Position numbers and translations under genes: made by a program. From contig NZ_CP042652.1 of assembly GCF_013177675.1 (NCBI RefSeq), positions 2,790,001-2,854,000 on the forward strand: 64,000 nt of DNA. Reading direction: 5' to 3'. Shown one piece after another: positions 8,425 through 17,814 of this stretch (positions within the stretch are counted from its first letter, which is position 1; each line of letters opens with the position of its first letter). The notes beneath the pieces were generated by a model, which worked only from the letters and a program-made list of their open reading frames with translations, made no database searches and was not told where the DNA came from. The DNA comes from Arcobacter acticola (GTDB taxonomy: Bacteria; Campylobacterota; Campylobacteria; Campylobacterales; Arcobacteraceae).

Positions 8425-9474
8425 TTATTCAATAATCTCTTCATTATTAAGTTCATGGAATTCACTTTCATCCATTGCAGAGTCATTAAAATATTCTAAT
8501 TTACTTTCTGCACTTTCCAAGTTCTTTAATTTTGCAATATGGAAGATTGCATCCCCTTCTTGAACAAGAGGAATTTCAGATTTCCCAATAATAACACCAT
8601 CAAAAGTAGCTCTTATTTCATAAATATCATCCCCTAAAGGTTCGTCAATAAAAGCAATTATCTCATCTTTTTTTACTATATCACCAAGTGCTTTTATAGT
8701 TCTTAACATTCCACTTTCACTTGATCGAATCCAGTTGCTATTTCTAGTTATAATTGGTGATTTAATTGTTTTCTTTTTTAATACTGCTGGAAGCATTTGT
8801 ATTTCCCTAAGAACATTTATAATTCCTGCAACTCCAATTCTTATTGAAGTTTCATCAAATCTTAATGCCTCACCCGCTTCATAAAGCAAGATAGGTACAC
8901 CACTATCTTGTGCAGTTCCTCGAAGAGATCCATCTCTTAATTCTGAATGTAAAACAACAGGAGCACCAAAAGCTTTTGCTAATTTAAATGTATATTCATT
9001 ATCAATATTTGTTCGAACTTGTGGAAGATTTGATTTATGAATAGATGCTGTGTGTAAATCAATTCCTAAATCACATCTTAAAACTACTTCATCAAAAAAA
9101 GTTTTAGCTACACGAGAAGCCAGTGAGCCTTTGATACTTCCAGGAAAACTTCTATTTAAATCTCTTCTATCAGGTAAATACCTTGAAAGATTCATTATTC
9201 CATACACATTAACAATAGGAACTAGGATTAAAGTTCCTTTTAATTTATTAAGAATACTTAACTTTCTTAGTCTTCTGATTATTTCAATACCATTTAGTTC
9301 ATCACCATGAATTGCAGCACTTACAAAAACAATTGGACCATCTTTTTTACCTCTTATTACTCTAATAGGAAGATTAGTTGGTGTATTATAAAGCTTTGGT
9401 AATTCAAGATTTATAGTAACTCTTGTTCCTCTTAAAATTTCTGTATCTGCTATTATTAATTTTGAATTTGGCAT
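8425..9474 (-). CDS. Succinylglutamate desuccinylase/aspartoacylase-family hydrolase
   Basis: This 349-residue protein belongs to the M14-like AstE/AspA family. The zinc ligands are visible in AAIHGDELNGIEI (H and E, about 54-66) and DLHTASIHKSN (third ligand H, about 140). The last 100 residues form a small beta-barrel, biotinyl/lipoyl-like domain, seen in several family members. Known members hydrolyse amide bonds of N-acylated acidic amino acids. It lies 8 nt after rimK and directly before the secreted protease. A role in removing or trimming glutamate added by RimK is attractive but unproven. Confidence 0.85.
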   Translation of the reverse strand: MPNSKLIIADTEILRGTRVTINLELPKLYNTPTNLPIRVIRGKKDGPIVFVSAAIHGDELNGIEIIRRLRKLSILNKLKGTLILVPIVNVYGIMNLSRYLPDRRDLNRSFPGSIKGSLASRVAKTFFDEVVLRCDLGIDLHTASIHKSNLPQVRTNIDNEYTFKLAKAFGAPVVLHSELRDGSLRGTAQDSGVPILLYEAGEALRFDETSIRIGVAGIINVLREIQMLPAVLKKKTIKSPIITRNSNWIRSSESGMLRTIKALGDIVKKDEIIAFIDEPLGDDIYEIRATFDGVIIGKSEIPLVQEGDAIFHIAKLKNLESAESKLEYFNDSAMDESEFHELNNEEIIE

Positions 9475-9482
9475 ATTAATTA

Positions 9483-10415
9483 TTAAGCTCCGATGCTATC
9501 TTTTTTGATTTTTCTTTTCTGTGGATTATCTGTATCTGTTGGTTTTGTACTTTTTTCAATAAATTCCATAATTTTTGCAGCTATATTAATATTTGTTGAT
9601 TTTTCAATTCCTTCTAAACCTGGACTTGAATTAACTTCCATTACTAAAGGGCCTCTAGCTGATGGAATCATATCAACACCACAAACACCAAGGCCCATAG
9701 CTTTGGCAGCTGCGATTGCAGTTGCTTTTTCTTTTCTATTCAATTTATATAAAGTTGCACTTCCACCTTGGTGTAAGTTTGATCTAAAATCACCCTCAGC
9801 ACCTTGTCTTTTCATAGCACCAACAACTTCACCATTAACAACAAAAGCTCTAATATCAGCTCCCCCTGCTTCTTCAATATACTCTTGTACAAGTAAGTTT
9901 ACATCCATTCCATAAAAAGCATCTAGAACTGATTTAGCTGCTTTTTCACTATCAACTAATACAACTCCAACACCTTGCGTTCCTTCTAAAATTTTCAATA
10001 CTAATGGTGCTCCACCACTTAACTCAATTACGTCTTTTGCGTTTGATTTATTTGAAGCAAAAACTGTTCTTGGCATATCAACGCTATTTCTTGATAAAAC
10101 CTGTAAACTTCTTAATTTATCTCTACTTCTTGCAATTGCTAAATTTCCTGATGTACTAAATACTTCCATCATTTCAAAGTGTCGAACCATTGCAGTACCA
10201 TAAAAAGTTCTACTTGCACCAATTCTTGGAATTATAGCATCAGGAGTAGGTAATACTTTTCCTTGATAATTAATTACTAATTCACCTTTCATAATTTCAA
10301 TAGTACATCTTAAATAATCAATTACTTTAACTTCCCATCCTTTATTCTTAGCTTCTTCCACTAATCTTCTTGTAGAATATAATTCTTTATTTCTTGATAA
10401 TACATAAATTAACAT
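9483..10415 (-). CDS. rimK: RimK-family alpha-L-glutamate ligase
   Basis: This 310-residue ATP-grasp ligase closely matches RimK, which adds glutamates to the C-terminus of ribosomal protein S6 and can make polyglutamate. Visible features are the N-terminal RimK domain ([23 protein letters not shown]), the ATP-binding segment [18 protein letters not shown] (about 141-158) and the Mg-binding end [17 protein letters not shown] (about 265-281). Length is close to E. coli RimK (300). It lies between a retropepsin-like protease gene (11 nt upstream) and the hydrolase gene (8 nt downstream). The protein substrate is not determined by sequence. Confidence 0.95.
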   Translation of the reverse strand: MLIYVLSRNKELYSTRRLVEEAKNKGWEVKVIDYLRCTIEIMKGELVINYQGKVLPTPDAIIPRIGASRTFYGTAMVRHFEMMEVFSTSGNLAIARSRDKLRSLQVLSRNSVDMPRTVFASNKSNAKDVIELSGGAPLVLKILEGTQGVGVVLVDSEKAAKSVLDAFYGMDVNLLVQEYIEEAGGADIRAFVVNGEVVGAMKRQGAEGDFRSNLHQGGSATLYKLNRKEKATAIAAAKAMGLGVCGVDMIPSARGPLVMEVNSSPGLEGIEKSTNINIAAKIMEFIEKSTKPTDTDNPQKRKIKKDSIGA

Positions 10416-10426
10416 TTTAATCCTTT

Positions 10427-10849
10427 TTATATTGTTTTTGTAAGATATTCTTTTGAAACATCAACTAAAAAACGGTTTGTTAAAAATTTTCTTCCTATCA
10501 ACATTGGATATTTCATATCAGAACGATCTGCTAAGGTAATGATTGTTTTATACTTTTTCCCAAAAAAAGAAACTGTAACTTGAACAGAAGCTCTTAATTG
10601 AACTTTTCCATTTGAACTTTTGATTTTTTTTAGTTTGTATAGTGGCATTTTTATTTTTTTGCCATGGTAAGATGCATGAACTTCATCTAATAATGTAAAA
10701 TGTACAAACTTTTCATCATCAACATAAATATCATCGCAATGTATTGAATTTGAGTCAGCACCTGTATCTATCTTAGCATCTAAATCAAATAAATCTAAAT
10801 CTAAAATAGAAATGATTTCTCTTCTACCTATAATTTTTTTTTGTGACAT
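10427..10849 (-). CDS. Cytoplasmic retropepsin-like protease (RimB/PF05618 type)
   Basis: This 140-residue protein without a signal peptide has [13 protein letters not shown] with D28-T29-G30, the aspartic protease signature. The family C-terminal motif [16 protein letters not shown] is followed by VDVSKEYL. Proteins of this family sit next to rimK in many proteobacteria, and the Pseudomonas member RimB modulates RimK. It is the first gene of the four-gene operon behind a TATAAT promoter, with AGAGGA 6 nt before the ATG. A homodimer would be needed to build a retropepsin active site from one DTG per chain; that is family knowledge, not seen here. Confidence 0.88.
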   Translation of the reverse strand: MSQKKIIGRREIISILDLDLFDLDAKIDTGADSNSIHCDDIYVDDEKFVHFTLLDEVHASYHGKKIKMPLYKLKKIKSSNGKVQLRASVQVTVSFFGKKYKTIITLADRSDMKYPMLIGRKFLTNRFLVDVSKEYLTKTI

Positions 10850-10871
10850 AATAAATCCTCTTTAAAAAAAT

Positions 10872-10877
10872 ATTATA
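10872..10877 (-). promoter_or_regulatory. -10 element of the Rim-like operon
   Basis: A perfect TATAAT on the minus strand lies 22 nt before the start codon of the protease gene at 10849, giving a very short leader. No strong -35 is present. Confidence 0.6.
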
Positions 10878-10907
10878 TCACAAAACTATTTTATAAATTT
10901 AAGGAAT

Positions 10908-11132
10908 CTATTTTTTTGCATCCAGTGCTTTTTGTAAAACACTAATTACATCTTCTAAATTCTCGTAAGGAATATGAGATTTCCATTGAACATCTTGTCC
11001 ATTTAAAGAGATACCAATACTTACAATATCCGGAGTATCTTTCCCATAAGGCTCAGTTACATTAGAGATAGAAATTTTACCTTTTTTAGTTCCTGATAAT
11101 GCTAAACTTCCTAATTCAGTTATTGTAGACAT
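10908..11132 (-). CDS. 74-residue protein of unknown function
   Basis: I do not recognise this protein with certainty. It has no signal or membrane segment and no cysteines. Predicted beta strands (GKISISNV, VSIGISLNG, VQWKSHI) are followed by a C-terminal helix (ENLEDVISVLQKALDAKK). That strand-then-helix layout is loosely reminiscent of small PC4/YdbC-type nucleic-acid-binding folds, but the similarity is weak. AAAAAAGGA precedes the ATG, and TATTAT at 11163-11168 could be its -10. It lies between the phosphodiesterase gene and the Rim-like operon, all in the same direction. Confidence 0.75.
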   Translation of the reverse strand: MSTITELGSLALSGTKKGKISISNVTEPYGKDTPDIVSIGISLNGQDVQWKSHIPYENLEDVISVLQKALDAKK

Positions 11133-11162
11133 ATTAATCCTTTTTTATTTATTTTATTCAAT

Positions 11163-11168
11163 ATAATA
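11163..11168 (-). promoter_or_regulatory. Possible -10 element of the 74-residue gene
   Basis: TATTAT on the minus strand lies 30 nt before the ATG, in the 63-nt gap after the phosphodiesterase gene. Only the -10 is recognisable. Confidence 0.35.
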
Positions 11169-11195
11169 CAACAATAAGCTTTTATTTTATTAAAA

Positions 11196-13244
11196 TTATT
11201 CGATTTTATTAGCAGGTTCTGCCAAATAAAAACCTTGAAATTCATCTACTCCTAATTCTAAAACTGTTTTATATACGTCAGAAGAATGAACAAACTCTGC
11301 AATTACTTTTATATTTAAAGCTTTTGAAAAATCTATAATTGATTTAACAAGTTCATAAGAACTTTTTTCTGTATTAATATTTTTAATTAAGGAACCATCA
11401 ATTTTAATATAATTTGGTCTTATTTTTAAAATATGTGCAAAATTAGAATATCCAGTTCCAAAATCATCAATAGCTATTTGAATACCTTGTTCTCTATATT
11501 TTATAATAAATTCTTCTAGTAAAGTATAATCTGTAATATAATCACTTTCTAATATCTCAAAAACTAATTGTTGTTTCTTTTGATTATCAATTTTATCTAG
11601 GTTTTTATCTAAAGATATTACGAAATCTAAATCTAAAATATCTTTAAAACTCAAATTCAATGAAACTTGTTTTTCAGTTTTTGATAAATCTGCAAATGCT
11701 TTAGAAATAACTTGATTTGAAAGTTGTAAGTATTGTTTTGTTTTTACAGAAATATCAAGAAATAAATATGGACTTAAATAAATAGTTTCACCTTCATCGT
11801 TTTTATCTCTTATTCTCATTAAAGTTTCGTATTTAACAATTTCATTTTCTCTATTAAAAATTGGTTGATAAAAAGGTGTTACTAAATCTTCTTCAATCGC
11901 AAGTTTGATTTTTTCTCGCCAATACATAGATTTTTTTATTACTTCTTTTGTATCTATTTCATTATTGTAAACAAAAAATTTCATATTTGCTTTTTTTGCT
12001 TTTTTAAGAGCAATTCCAGCTGTTTTAATAGGTTCTTCTTGAGCAATTGAAATACCCAAAGTAATGTTTATAAAAATATCTAAAGATAACTCTTCTATAT
12101 GAATAACTCTATTTTTAAAAAGCTTACATAATTCAATTATAAACTCATCATATCTGGAAAACCCCATCATTTTTTTATCAGCAAGACAATAAACATTTCC
12201 ATAAAATCTATAAACATGCACATTATATTTTGTTGCAAATTCATTTAATACTTTTGCAACTTCGATTAAAACTAAATTTCCAGTTGAGAATCCATAAAGT
12301 TCATTTATATCATCAAAAGAATCAATATCAATCAAAGCAATAGATACAAAATCATCATCTTTTATATCATCTTCAAGGGCTGTTCTATTTTTTAGATTTG
12401 TTAATTCATCAATATATAATTTATTCTGAATCTCTTTTGTTTTTTGTTGAACATGCTCATCTAAAGTTTTTCTATTATTCTCAACTTGATCAAGTAAAGT
12501 ATTAAATTGGCTTGCTAAAAAACCTATTTCATCTTTAGATTTCACTCCATTTTCAAACTCATTTTTACTAGAACTAACTTTTTGAACTTCTGAAAACATT
12601 TTATTAATAGGCACTATAACTTTTATTGCAATAAAAATCCCAATTACAGATAAGACACCAAATAAAAGCATAGAAATATTTAAAATTAAAGAATTAATCC
12701 CCTCTATAAAAGAAGAAAAATCATCTTTATAAACTGAAGATGCAATATACCAATTTAATTTTTGATTATATTCAATCCAAGAAATCTTTTGATAAGTATA
12801 GTTGTAAGGGTCATAAATTCTATTCCAACCATACTCAAAAACAGTTCTTTTATTGTATGCCTTTTTTAACTCTTCAAATAATAAATTATTGTTTGCACTT
12901 GGAAGTGGTATAGTTGAAAAATCTTTAGAGTCAAACTCTCCACTTGGATCAAAAACTATTTTTCCATCACCATCAAAAATATAAATATAACCTGTTTGAC
13001 CTAAAGTAGTACTACTAAGAAGTAATTGAACTTCATTTATTAATTTGTCTTTATCTTCAATTGTTCGTGACTTACTGTTAATTATAGAAACTATTTTACT
13101 AAATTGAGTTTTTGAATTATTAATTTCTGTTTCACTCAAATAATTATTTATCTTAGGAGATAAAAAGAACACTACAAAAAATAAATAAGACAAAAGTCCA
13201 ATTATAAATAGCCAACCAATTTTCAAAAATATTTTATTGTTCAT
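11196..13244 (-). CDS. Cache-HAMP-GGDEF(degenerate)-EAL c-di-GMP phosphodiesterase
   Basis: This 682-residue membrane protein has a membrane segment at about 9-30, a Cache-type extracytoplasmic sensor (about 35-185, with TGYIYIFDGDGKIVFDP), a second membrane segment (about 187-209), HAMP, a GGDEF domain (about 275-430) and an EAL domain (about 440-680). The cyclase signature is replaced by FYGNVY (347-352), so the GGDEF domain should be inactive. The EAL domain keeps its catalytic residues: E472 (as ETL), N530, E563, D593/D594 in DDFGTGYS, K614 and E650. The protein should therefore degrade c-di-GMP in response to an external signal. It lies 29 nt after psd and upstream of the Rim-like genes. 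Confidence 0.92.
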   Translation of the reverse strand: MNNKIFLKIGWLFIIGLLSYLFFVVFFLSPKINNYLSETEINNSKTQFSKIVSIINSKSRTIEDKDKLINEVQLLLSSTTLGQTGYIYIFDGDGKIVFDPSGEFDSKDFSTIPLPSANNNLLFEELKKAYNKRTVFEYGWNRIYDPYNYTYQKISWIEYNQKLNWYIASSVYKDDFSSFIEGINSLILNISMLLFGVLSVIGIFIAIKVIVPINKMFSEVQKVSSSKNEFENGVKSKDEIGFLASQFNTLLDQVENNRKTLDEHVQQKTKEIQNKLYIDELTNLKNRTALEDDIKDDDFVSIALIDIDSFDDINELYGFSTGNLVLIEVAKVLNEFATKYNVHVYRFYGNVYCLADKKMMGFSRYDEFIIELCKLFKNRVIHIEELSLDIFINITLGISIAQEEPIKTAGIALKKAKKANMKFFVYNNEIDTKEVIKKSMYWREKIKLAIEEDLVTPFYQPIFNRENEIVKYETLMRIRDKNDEGETIYLSPYLFLDISVKTKQYLQLSNQVISKAFADLSKTEKQVSLNLSFKDILDLDFVISLDKNLDKIDNQKKQQLVFEILESDYITDYTLLEEFIIKYREQGIQIAIDDFGTGYSNFAHILKIRPNYIKIDGSLIKNINTEKSSYELVKSIIDFSKALNIKVIAEFVHSSDVYKTVLELGVDEFQGFYLAEPANKIE

Positions 13245-13273
13245 ATTTCTACTTTATTATTAAATTCTACAAA

Positions 13274-14080
13274 TTACAAAATTTTAGCAATCTTTTGTCC
13301 AAATCTTACATCTTGATTTAATAGATTCTCTATTTCTACAGAATCTTCTTCCCAAATCATAACTACTGTTGAACCCATTTTAAAATAACCTAAGCAATCA
13401 CCCTTAGCTATTTCAATATTATCATATTCATAAACTTTTATTTCTTTTGCATCTGTGTTTGTCTCAACTCTATCTTCAAATTCAAACACCATTTGACCAA
13501 CATTTAAAGCACCCACAAAAACCATATAAAAGATTTTTCCATTATTTTCACACTCTAAAATAACTCTTTCATTTTGAACAAAAAGTTCAAACTCTTTATT
13601 TAAATATTTTAAATTTACAGGATAAAGTTTTCCTGGAACATGAATTAACTTTTTTAATTTAAAATCACAGGCTGCATGATATCTATGATAATCTTTTGGT
13701 GATAAATAAAAGTTCATAAATGAACCATTTTTTACTTTCTCAAAGTTCGAAGTACAATAGTATGTAAGTAATTCTTCAACACTATAACTCATACCTTTTA
13801 TTTGTAATGCAATATCATCATTTAATTTTCCACACTCTGTAATTAAACTATCTGTTGGTGAAATAATTACATCTGTTGACTCATCTATTTCTCTTTTTAT
13901 AACTAATTCTCTTGTAAATAGCGCATTTAAAGATTTATAATGCTTTGCATTTTTAAACTCACTCATATTTAATTTCATTAATTTTACATATGATGCATTT
14001 ATAATTTCTTGTAAAAAAGATGGGAATTCTTTTCTAGCGAATTTACCAAAGTATTGAGAAATTAGATTTGTAATGTGCAT
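13274..14080 (-). CDS. psd: Phosphatidylserine decarboxylase
   Basis: This 268-residue protein matches PSD proenzyme, which makes phosphatidylethanolamine from phosphatidylserine at the inner membrane. The self-cleavage site is in KMGSTVVMIWE near the C-terminus, where the Ser becomes the pyruvoyl group of the short alpha chain. Conserved LSPKDYHRYHAACDF (about 126-140) and ISPTDS segments are present. Length is typical of the compact campylobacterial form. It is divergent from the small Cys-rich gene and followed after 29 nt by the phosphodiesterase gene. Confidence 0.95.
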   Translation of the reverse strand: MHITNLISQYFGKFARKEFPSFLQEIINASYVKLMKLNMSEFKNAKHYKSLNALFTRELVIKREIDESTDVIISPTDSLITECGKLNDDIALQIKGMSYSVEELLTYYCTSNFEKVKNGSFMNFYLSPKDYHRYHAACDFKLKKLIHVPGKLYPVNLKYLNKEFELFVQNERVILECENNGKIFYMVFVGALNVGQMVFEFEDRVETNTDAKEIKVYEYDNIEIAKGDCLGYFKMGSTVVMIWEEDSVEIENLLNQDVRFGQKIAKIL

Positions 14081-14198
14081 TATTTTCCTTTTAAAATTAT
14101 CATTTTTATTATTCTATCCATATTTTCTTCTTAAATTGCTTTAATAAAGAATTAGATATTCTACTGTTAATAATTTATGAGATTTTATAAGGATATAT

Positions 14199-14438
14199 AT
14201 GTACAAAATAGTTGTTGCAAATCAATGTGGATGTTTTAAAAATAGTAATTTAAAAAATAATTTAACTTTTGAATCAAAAGACGAAGCTTTAAGTAAAGCA
14301 ATAGAAATGAAAAATCATATGAATAGTGAATTTTGTAAAAAACACAAATTTGAATTACAAGAAATGTTTAACAATTTTGTAATTTCATTTTATAGTGATG
14401 CAAGAGATAATTGTTGTGGAAATGGTTGTTGCATGTAA
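14199..14438 (+). CDS. Small cysteine-rich protein of unknown function
   Basis: This 79-residue protein carries CGC near the N-terminus (C10, C12), one cysteine near residue 46, and a C-terminal cluster NCCGNGCCM. That arrangement suggests metal or metal-cluster binding, or a thiol-rich partner, but I recognise no family function. No signal peptide or membrane segment is visible. It is a single gene, with AAGGA before the ATG, divergent from psd. Its last codons form the left arm of its own terminator. Confidence 0.75.
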   Translation: MYKIVVANQCGCFKNSNLKNNLTFESKDEALSKAIEMKNHMNSEFCKKHKFELQEMFNNFVISFYSDARDNCCGNGCCM

Positions 14439-14455
14439 GCAACAACTATTTTTTA
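14425..14455 (+). terminator. Terminator overlapping the end of the Cys-rich gene
   Basis: An 8-bp stem (GTTGTTGC at 14425-14432, GCAACAAC at 14439-14446) with a 6-nt loop is followed by TATTTTTT. The stem includes the last coding cysteine codons and the stop. Confidence 0.75.
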
Positions 14456-15564
14456 GGCATTAATATAAACATTTTTCCTTTTTCTTTCATTCTTCCTGCA
14501 TATTCAAATGCATTGTCTCCAAATCCCCAAAAGAAATCTGCTCTAATTTCACCTTTTATTGCTCCACCAACATCAGCAGCCACCATTAATTGATTTATCG
14601 ATTCTTTTGTTACTGGATTCTTTGTATTTAAAAATACTGGCATTCCAAGAGGTATATAATCTGTATCTACTGCTAAATTTCTTTGAGCTGTTAAGACACT
14701 TCCTAAACTTCCTGCAGCACCCTCTTTTGAAATTCTAAAAAAGATATAGCTATCATTTATATTTAAGATTTCATCTGTTTTTGAAGGATTTTTTATAAAA
14801 AAGTTTTTAATTCCTTGAATTGACATTTCATTTCTAGTAACATATCCTTTTTCAAGCATATAATTTCCAATACCAGTAAATGGCCAACCATTTTGCTGTC
14901 CATAACCTACATTTATGATATTTCCATCTTCTAATTGTATTCGTCCTGAACCTTGAACATGTAAAGAAAACAAATCATATTTATCATCAACATAAGCTAT
15001 TACTTCAAGATTTGGATTATTTGGATTTGCTTCTATTTGTTTTCTTGTATCATAAGGAACTATTTTATTTCCAATAATTTTTCCTCTTAATTTATAATCT
15101 TTTAATTTTGGATCATCTGAAACAATTAAATTCTTCGGAATCTTATAAACTGGATATTTATATCTTTTAGTTTTTGTTAGACTTCCATATAAAAGTGGTT
15201 CGTAATATCCTGTAATTATTCCCTCATCACTTGATTTACTATCATAAAGTTTATATGCTTGGAAATTTATAATAAAGAATTTTCTTCCATCGGTTTCAAA
15301 TTGAGCTTTATGACAAATATCTTTAAAAAGGTCATATCTTTTAGATCTATTACAATCCTTTTTAAAAACATCTAAAGCATAATCTAAATCATCTTCAAAA
15401 AATCCTTCAATTTCATAAAAATTTGAAAGATCTAGTCTATTTGAAGACTCAATTTCTTCAAAATCTATTTTTGCTAAAACTTCTGTTTTTTTAACTTCAT
15501 TTTTATTTGAACATCCAAAAATGAAAAATATAGAGAATAAAAGAATTAATATTGAATTTTTCAT
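14446..15564 (-). CDS. mltA: Membrane-bound lytic murein transglycosylase A
   Basis: This 372-residue outer-membrane lipoprotein has a lipobox (FFIFGC) after a short signal. The MltA domain and C-terminal 3D domain are present, with GIITGYYEPLL, LFSLHVQGSGRIQL, GQQNGWPFTGIG and the catalytic-Asp region VAADVGGAIKG. It cleaves glycan strands, leaving 1,6-anhydromuramic ends. I chose the ATG at 15562-15564, which overlaps the upstream stop as ATGA, rather than a TTG three codons earlier. It is the last gene of the dnaK operon. Confidence 0.92.
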   Translation of the reverse strand: MKNSILILLFSIFFIFGCSNKNEVKKTEVLAKIDFEEIESSNRLDLSNFYEIEGFFEDDLDYALDVFKKDCNRSKRYDLFKDICHKAQFETDGRKFFIINFQAYKLYDSKSSDEGIITGYYEPLLYGSLTKTKRYKYPVYKIPKNLIVSDDPKLKDYKLRGKIIGNKIVPYDTRKQIEANPNNPNLEVIAYVDDKYDLFSLHVQGSGRIQLEDGNIINVGYGQQNGWPFTGIGNYMLEKGYVTRNEMSIQGIKNFFIKNPSKTDEILNINDSYIFFRISKEGAAGSLGSVLTAQRNLAVDTDYIPLGMPVFLNTKNPVTKESINQLMVAADVGGAIKGEIRADFFWGFGDNAFEYAGRMKEKGKMFILMPKK

Positions 15565-15863
15565 ATACCACAATTTGATGATGAGTTTATTGAGTGAACC
15601 TCTTTTAATCCACAGTTTTTACAAGAGTATTCAACTTCAATAACACCTGAACAACCATGATTTTTTAAAACTCTACTTGTTATTACTTCTTGAGTAAAGG
15701 TAGTATTTGTATTTTTATCAAAAAAAGTTTTTTTTGTTTCTTTGCAAGTTGGGCATTCTCCACTATTTAGGGAATCTACTCTACTTTTTTTAGTTTTGAA
15801 ATATAAAAGTACTGAGAATATTGAGATTAGGAATAATATTAGTATTATAAAAAGAGTTTGCAT
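15561..15863 (-). CDS. Small membrane-anchored zinc-ribbon protein
   Basis: This 100-residue protein has one N-terminal membrane helix (about 2-22) followed by a short cytoplasmic or periplasmic domain with two Cys pairs (CPTC at about 38-41 and SCKNCG at about 80-85), which should bind zinc. A further Cys lies in HGCSG. Function unknown. It starts 11 nt after the dnaK stop and overlaps mltA by 4 nt, so it is cotranscribed with the chaperone genes. The metal-binding reading is inference from cysteine spacing. Confidence 0.75.
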   Translation of the reverse strand: MQTLFIILILFLISIFSVLLYFKTKKSRVDSLNSGECPTCKETKKTFFDKNTNTTFTQEVITSRVLKNHGCSGVIEVEYSCKNCGLKEVHSINSSSNCGI

Positions 15864-15874
15864 GAAGCAGAGAT

Positions 15875-17761
15875 TTACTCTACTTCTGCGTCGATAACGT
15901 CATCGTCATCTTTTTTAGCTTTTTGATTTGGTTGAGCACCAGCTTGATCTCCACCCTCTTTTTTATACATAGCTTCTGCTAATTTATGAGATTTTTCAGT
16001 TAAAGCTTTAACTTTTTCTTCAATTTGCTCTTTTGTAGCATTATCATCTTTTAAAGTCTCTTCTAAATCAGCTGCAGCATCAATAATCGCTTTTTTCTCA
16101 TCTTCTGAAACAGCATCTTCATTTTCTTCTAAAGTTTTTTTAGTTGAATGTAAAAGACCATCAGCTTGATTTCTCATTTCAATTACTGCTTTTTTCTTAG
16201 CATCAGTTTCTTTATTTGCTTCTGCTTCTTGTACCATTTTTTCAATTTCATCATCACTTAACCCAGATGAACCAGAAATTGTAATTTTATTTTCTTTTCC
16301 AGTACCTTTATCTTTTGCAGATACATTTAAAACACCATTAGCATCAATATCAAATGTTACTTCGATTTGAGGTACACCTCTTCTTGCTGCTGGGATATCT
16401 GAAAGTTCAAACATACCTAAAGATTTATTATCTCTTGCAAATTCTCGCTCACCTTGTGAAACGTGAATAGAAACAGCAGGTTGATTATCTTCAGCTGTAC
16501 TAAATACTTGAGATTTTTTAACAGGAATTGTAGTTCCTTTTTCAATTAATTTAGTCATAACTCCACCTAAAGTTTCAATCCCAAGTGATAAAGGAGTAAC
16601 GTCTAGTAATAATACATCTTTAACATCACCTTTTAAAACTCCAGCTTGCACTGCAGCTCCAGCAGCAACTACTTCATCAGGATTTACACCTTTATTTAAA
16701 TCTTTTCCAAAGAAATCTCTAACAACTTTATTTGCTTTTGGTAATCTTGTTGATCCACCAACCATAATAATTTCTTGAATTTCTTCTTTTTTTAATCCAG
16801 CATCTTTTAGTGCAGTTTTAATGTGCTCTAAAGTTTCATTAATTAAATCTTCAGTCATTGATTCAAATTTTGCTCTTGTTAATGATTTTACCAAGTGAAC
16901 AGGACCAGCTGAACCCATTGAAATAAATGGTAAGTTGATTTCTGTTGATTCAGCTGATGATAACTCTTTTTTAGCATTTTCAGCAGCATCTTTTAATCTT
17001 TGTAATGCCATTTTGTCATTTTTAACATCAAAACCATTTTCGTCTTTAAACTCTTTTGCTAACCAATCAATAATTCTATTATCAAAGTCATCTCCACCTA
17101 GGAATGCATTTCCATCAGTTGAAAGAACTTCAAATGTTCCATCACCGATTTCAAGTACAGTAACGTCAAATGTTCCTCCACCTAAATCGTAAACAAGAAC
17201 TTTTTCTTCACCTTTTTTTTCTAAACCATATGCAAGTGATGCAGCTGTTGGCTCATTGATAATTCTTAATACATTTAATCCAGCAATTGTTCCAGCTTCT
17301 TGAGTTGCTTTTCTTTGTGCATCATTGAAGTATGCAGGAACTGTAATAACAGCGTCATTTACAGGTTGACCTAAATATTCTTCAGCATCAGCTTTTAATT
17401 TTCCTAAAATTTTTGCAGAAATTTCTTGAGGTGTATAAACTTTTCCACCAATTTCAACTGCTGCTGCTCCACTTCTATCTACAATTTTGTATCCAACTTT
17501 TGATTGAGCTTCTTTTGCATTTGGCTCATCCATCATTAGACCCATAATTCTTTTAATAGAATAAATAGTTTTTTCTGGATTTGTTATTGCTTGTCTTTTT
17601 GCAGGATCACCTACTAAAACTTCACCTTTATCTGTGAATGCAACGATTGAAGGAGTTGTATTTTTACCTTCTTTATTAGGGATAATTTTAGCTTCCCCAC
17701 CTTCATAAACTGCGATACAAGAATTTGTTGTTCCTAAATCTATTCCAATTACTTTACTCAT
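15875..17761 (-). CDS. dnaK: Chaperone protein DnaK (Hsp70)
   Basis: This 628-residue Hsp70 has the signatures [18 protein letters not shown] (N-terminus), [19 protein letters not shown] (about 193-211) and [17 protein letters not shown] (about 335-351). A substrate-binding domain and an acidic C-terminal tail ending [11 protein letters not shown] follow. It is an ATP-driven folding chaperone working with GrpE and DnaJ; dnaJ is not in this window. It lies 193 nt after grpE in the HrcA-controlled operon, with AAAGGA before the ATG and a structured spacer upstream. Confidence 0.98.
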   Translation of the reverse strand: MSKVIGIDLGTTNSCIAVYEGGEAKIIPNKEGKNTTPSIVAFTDKGEVLVGDPAKRQAITNPEKTIYSIKRIMGLMMDEPNAKEAQSKVGYKIVDRSGAAAVEIGGKVYTPQEISAKILGKLKADAEEYLGQPVNDAVITVPAYFNDAQRKATQEAGTIAGLNVLRIINEPTAASLAYGLEKKGEEKVLVYDLGGGTFDVTVLEIGDGTFEVLSTDGNAFLGGDDFDNRIIDWLAKEFKDENGFDVKNDKMALQRLKDAAENAKKELSSAESTEINLPFISMGSAGPVHLVKSLTRAKFESMTEDLINETLEHIKTALKDAGLKKEEIQEIIMVGGSTRLPKANKVVRDFFGKDLNKGVNPDEVVAAGAAVQAGVLKGDVKDVLLLDVTPLSLGIETLGGVMTKLIEKGTTIPVKKSQVFSTAEDNQPAVSIHVSQGEREFARDNKSLGMFELSDIPAARRGVPQIEVTFDIDANGVLNVSAKDKGTGKENKITISGSSGLSDDEIEKMVQEAEANKETDAKKKAVIEMRNQADGLLHSTKKTLEENEDAVSEDEKKAIIDAAADLEETLKDDNATKEQIEEKVKALTEKSHKLAEAMYKKEGGDQAGAQPNQKAKKDDDDVIDAEVE

Positions 17762-17814
17762 TTTTTTTCCTTTATTTTATTTTATAAAATTAAGGGAACC
17801 TTTCCTCTTTTTAT

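Noticed and set aside
9493-9915. 140-residue plus-strand open frame opposite rimK
   Set aside because: It is antisense to a clear RimK coding region, has no ribosome binding site and reads as a hydrophobic shadow of a low-GC gene.
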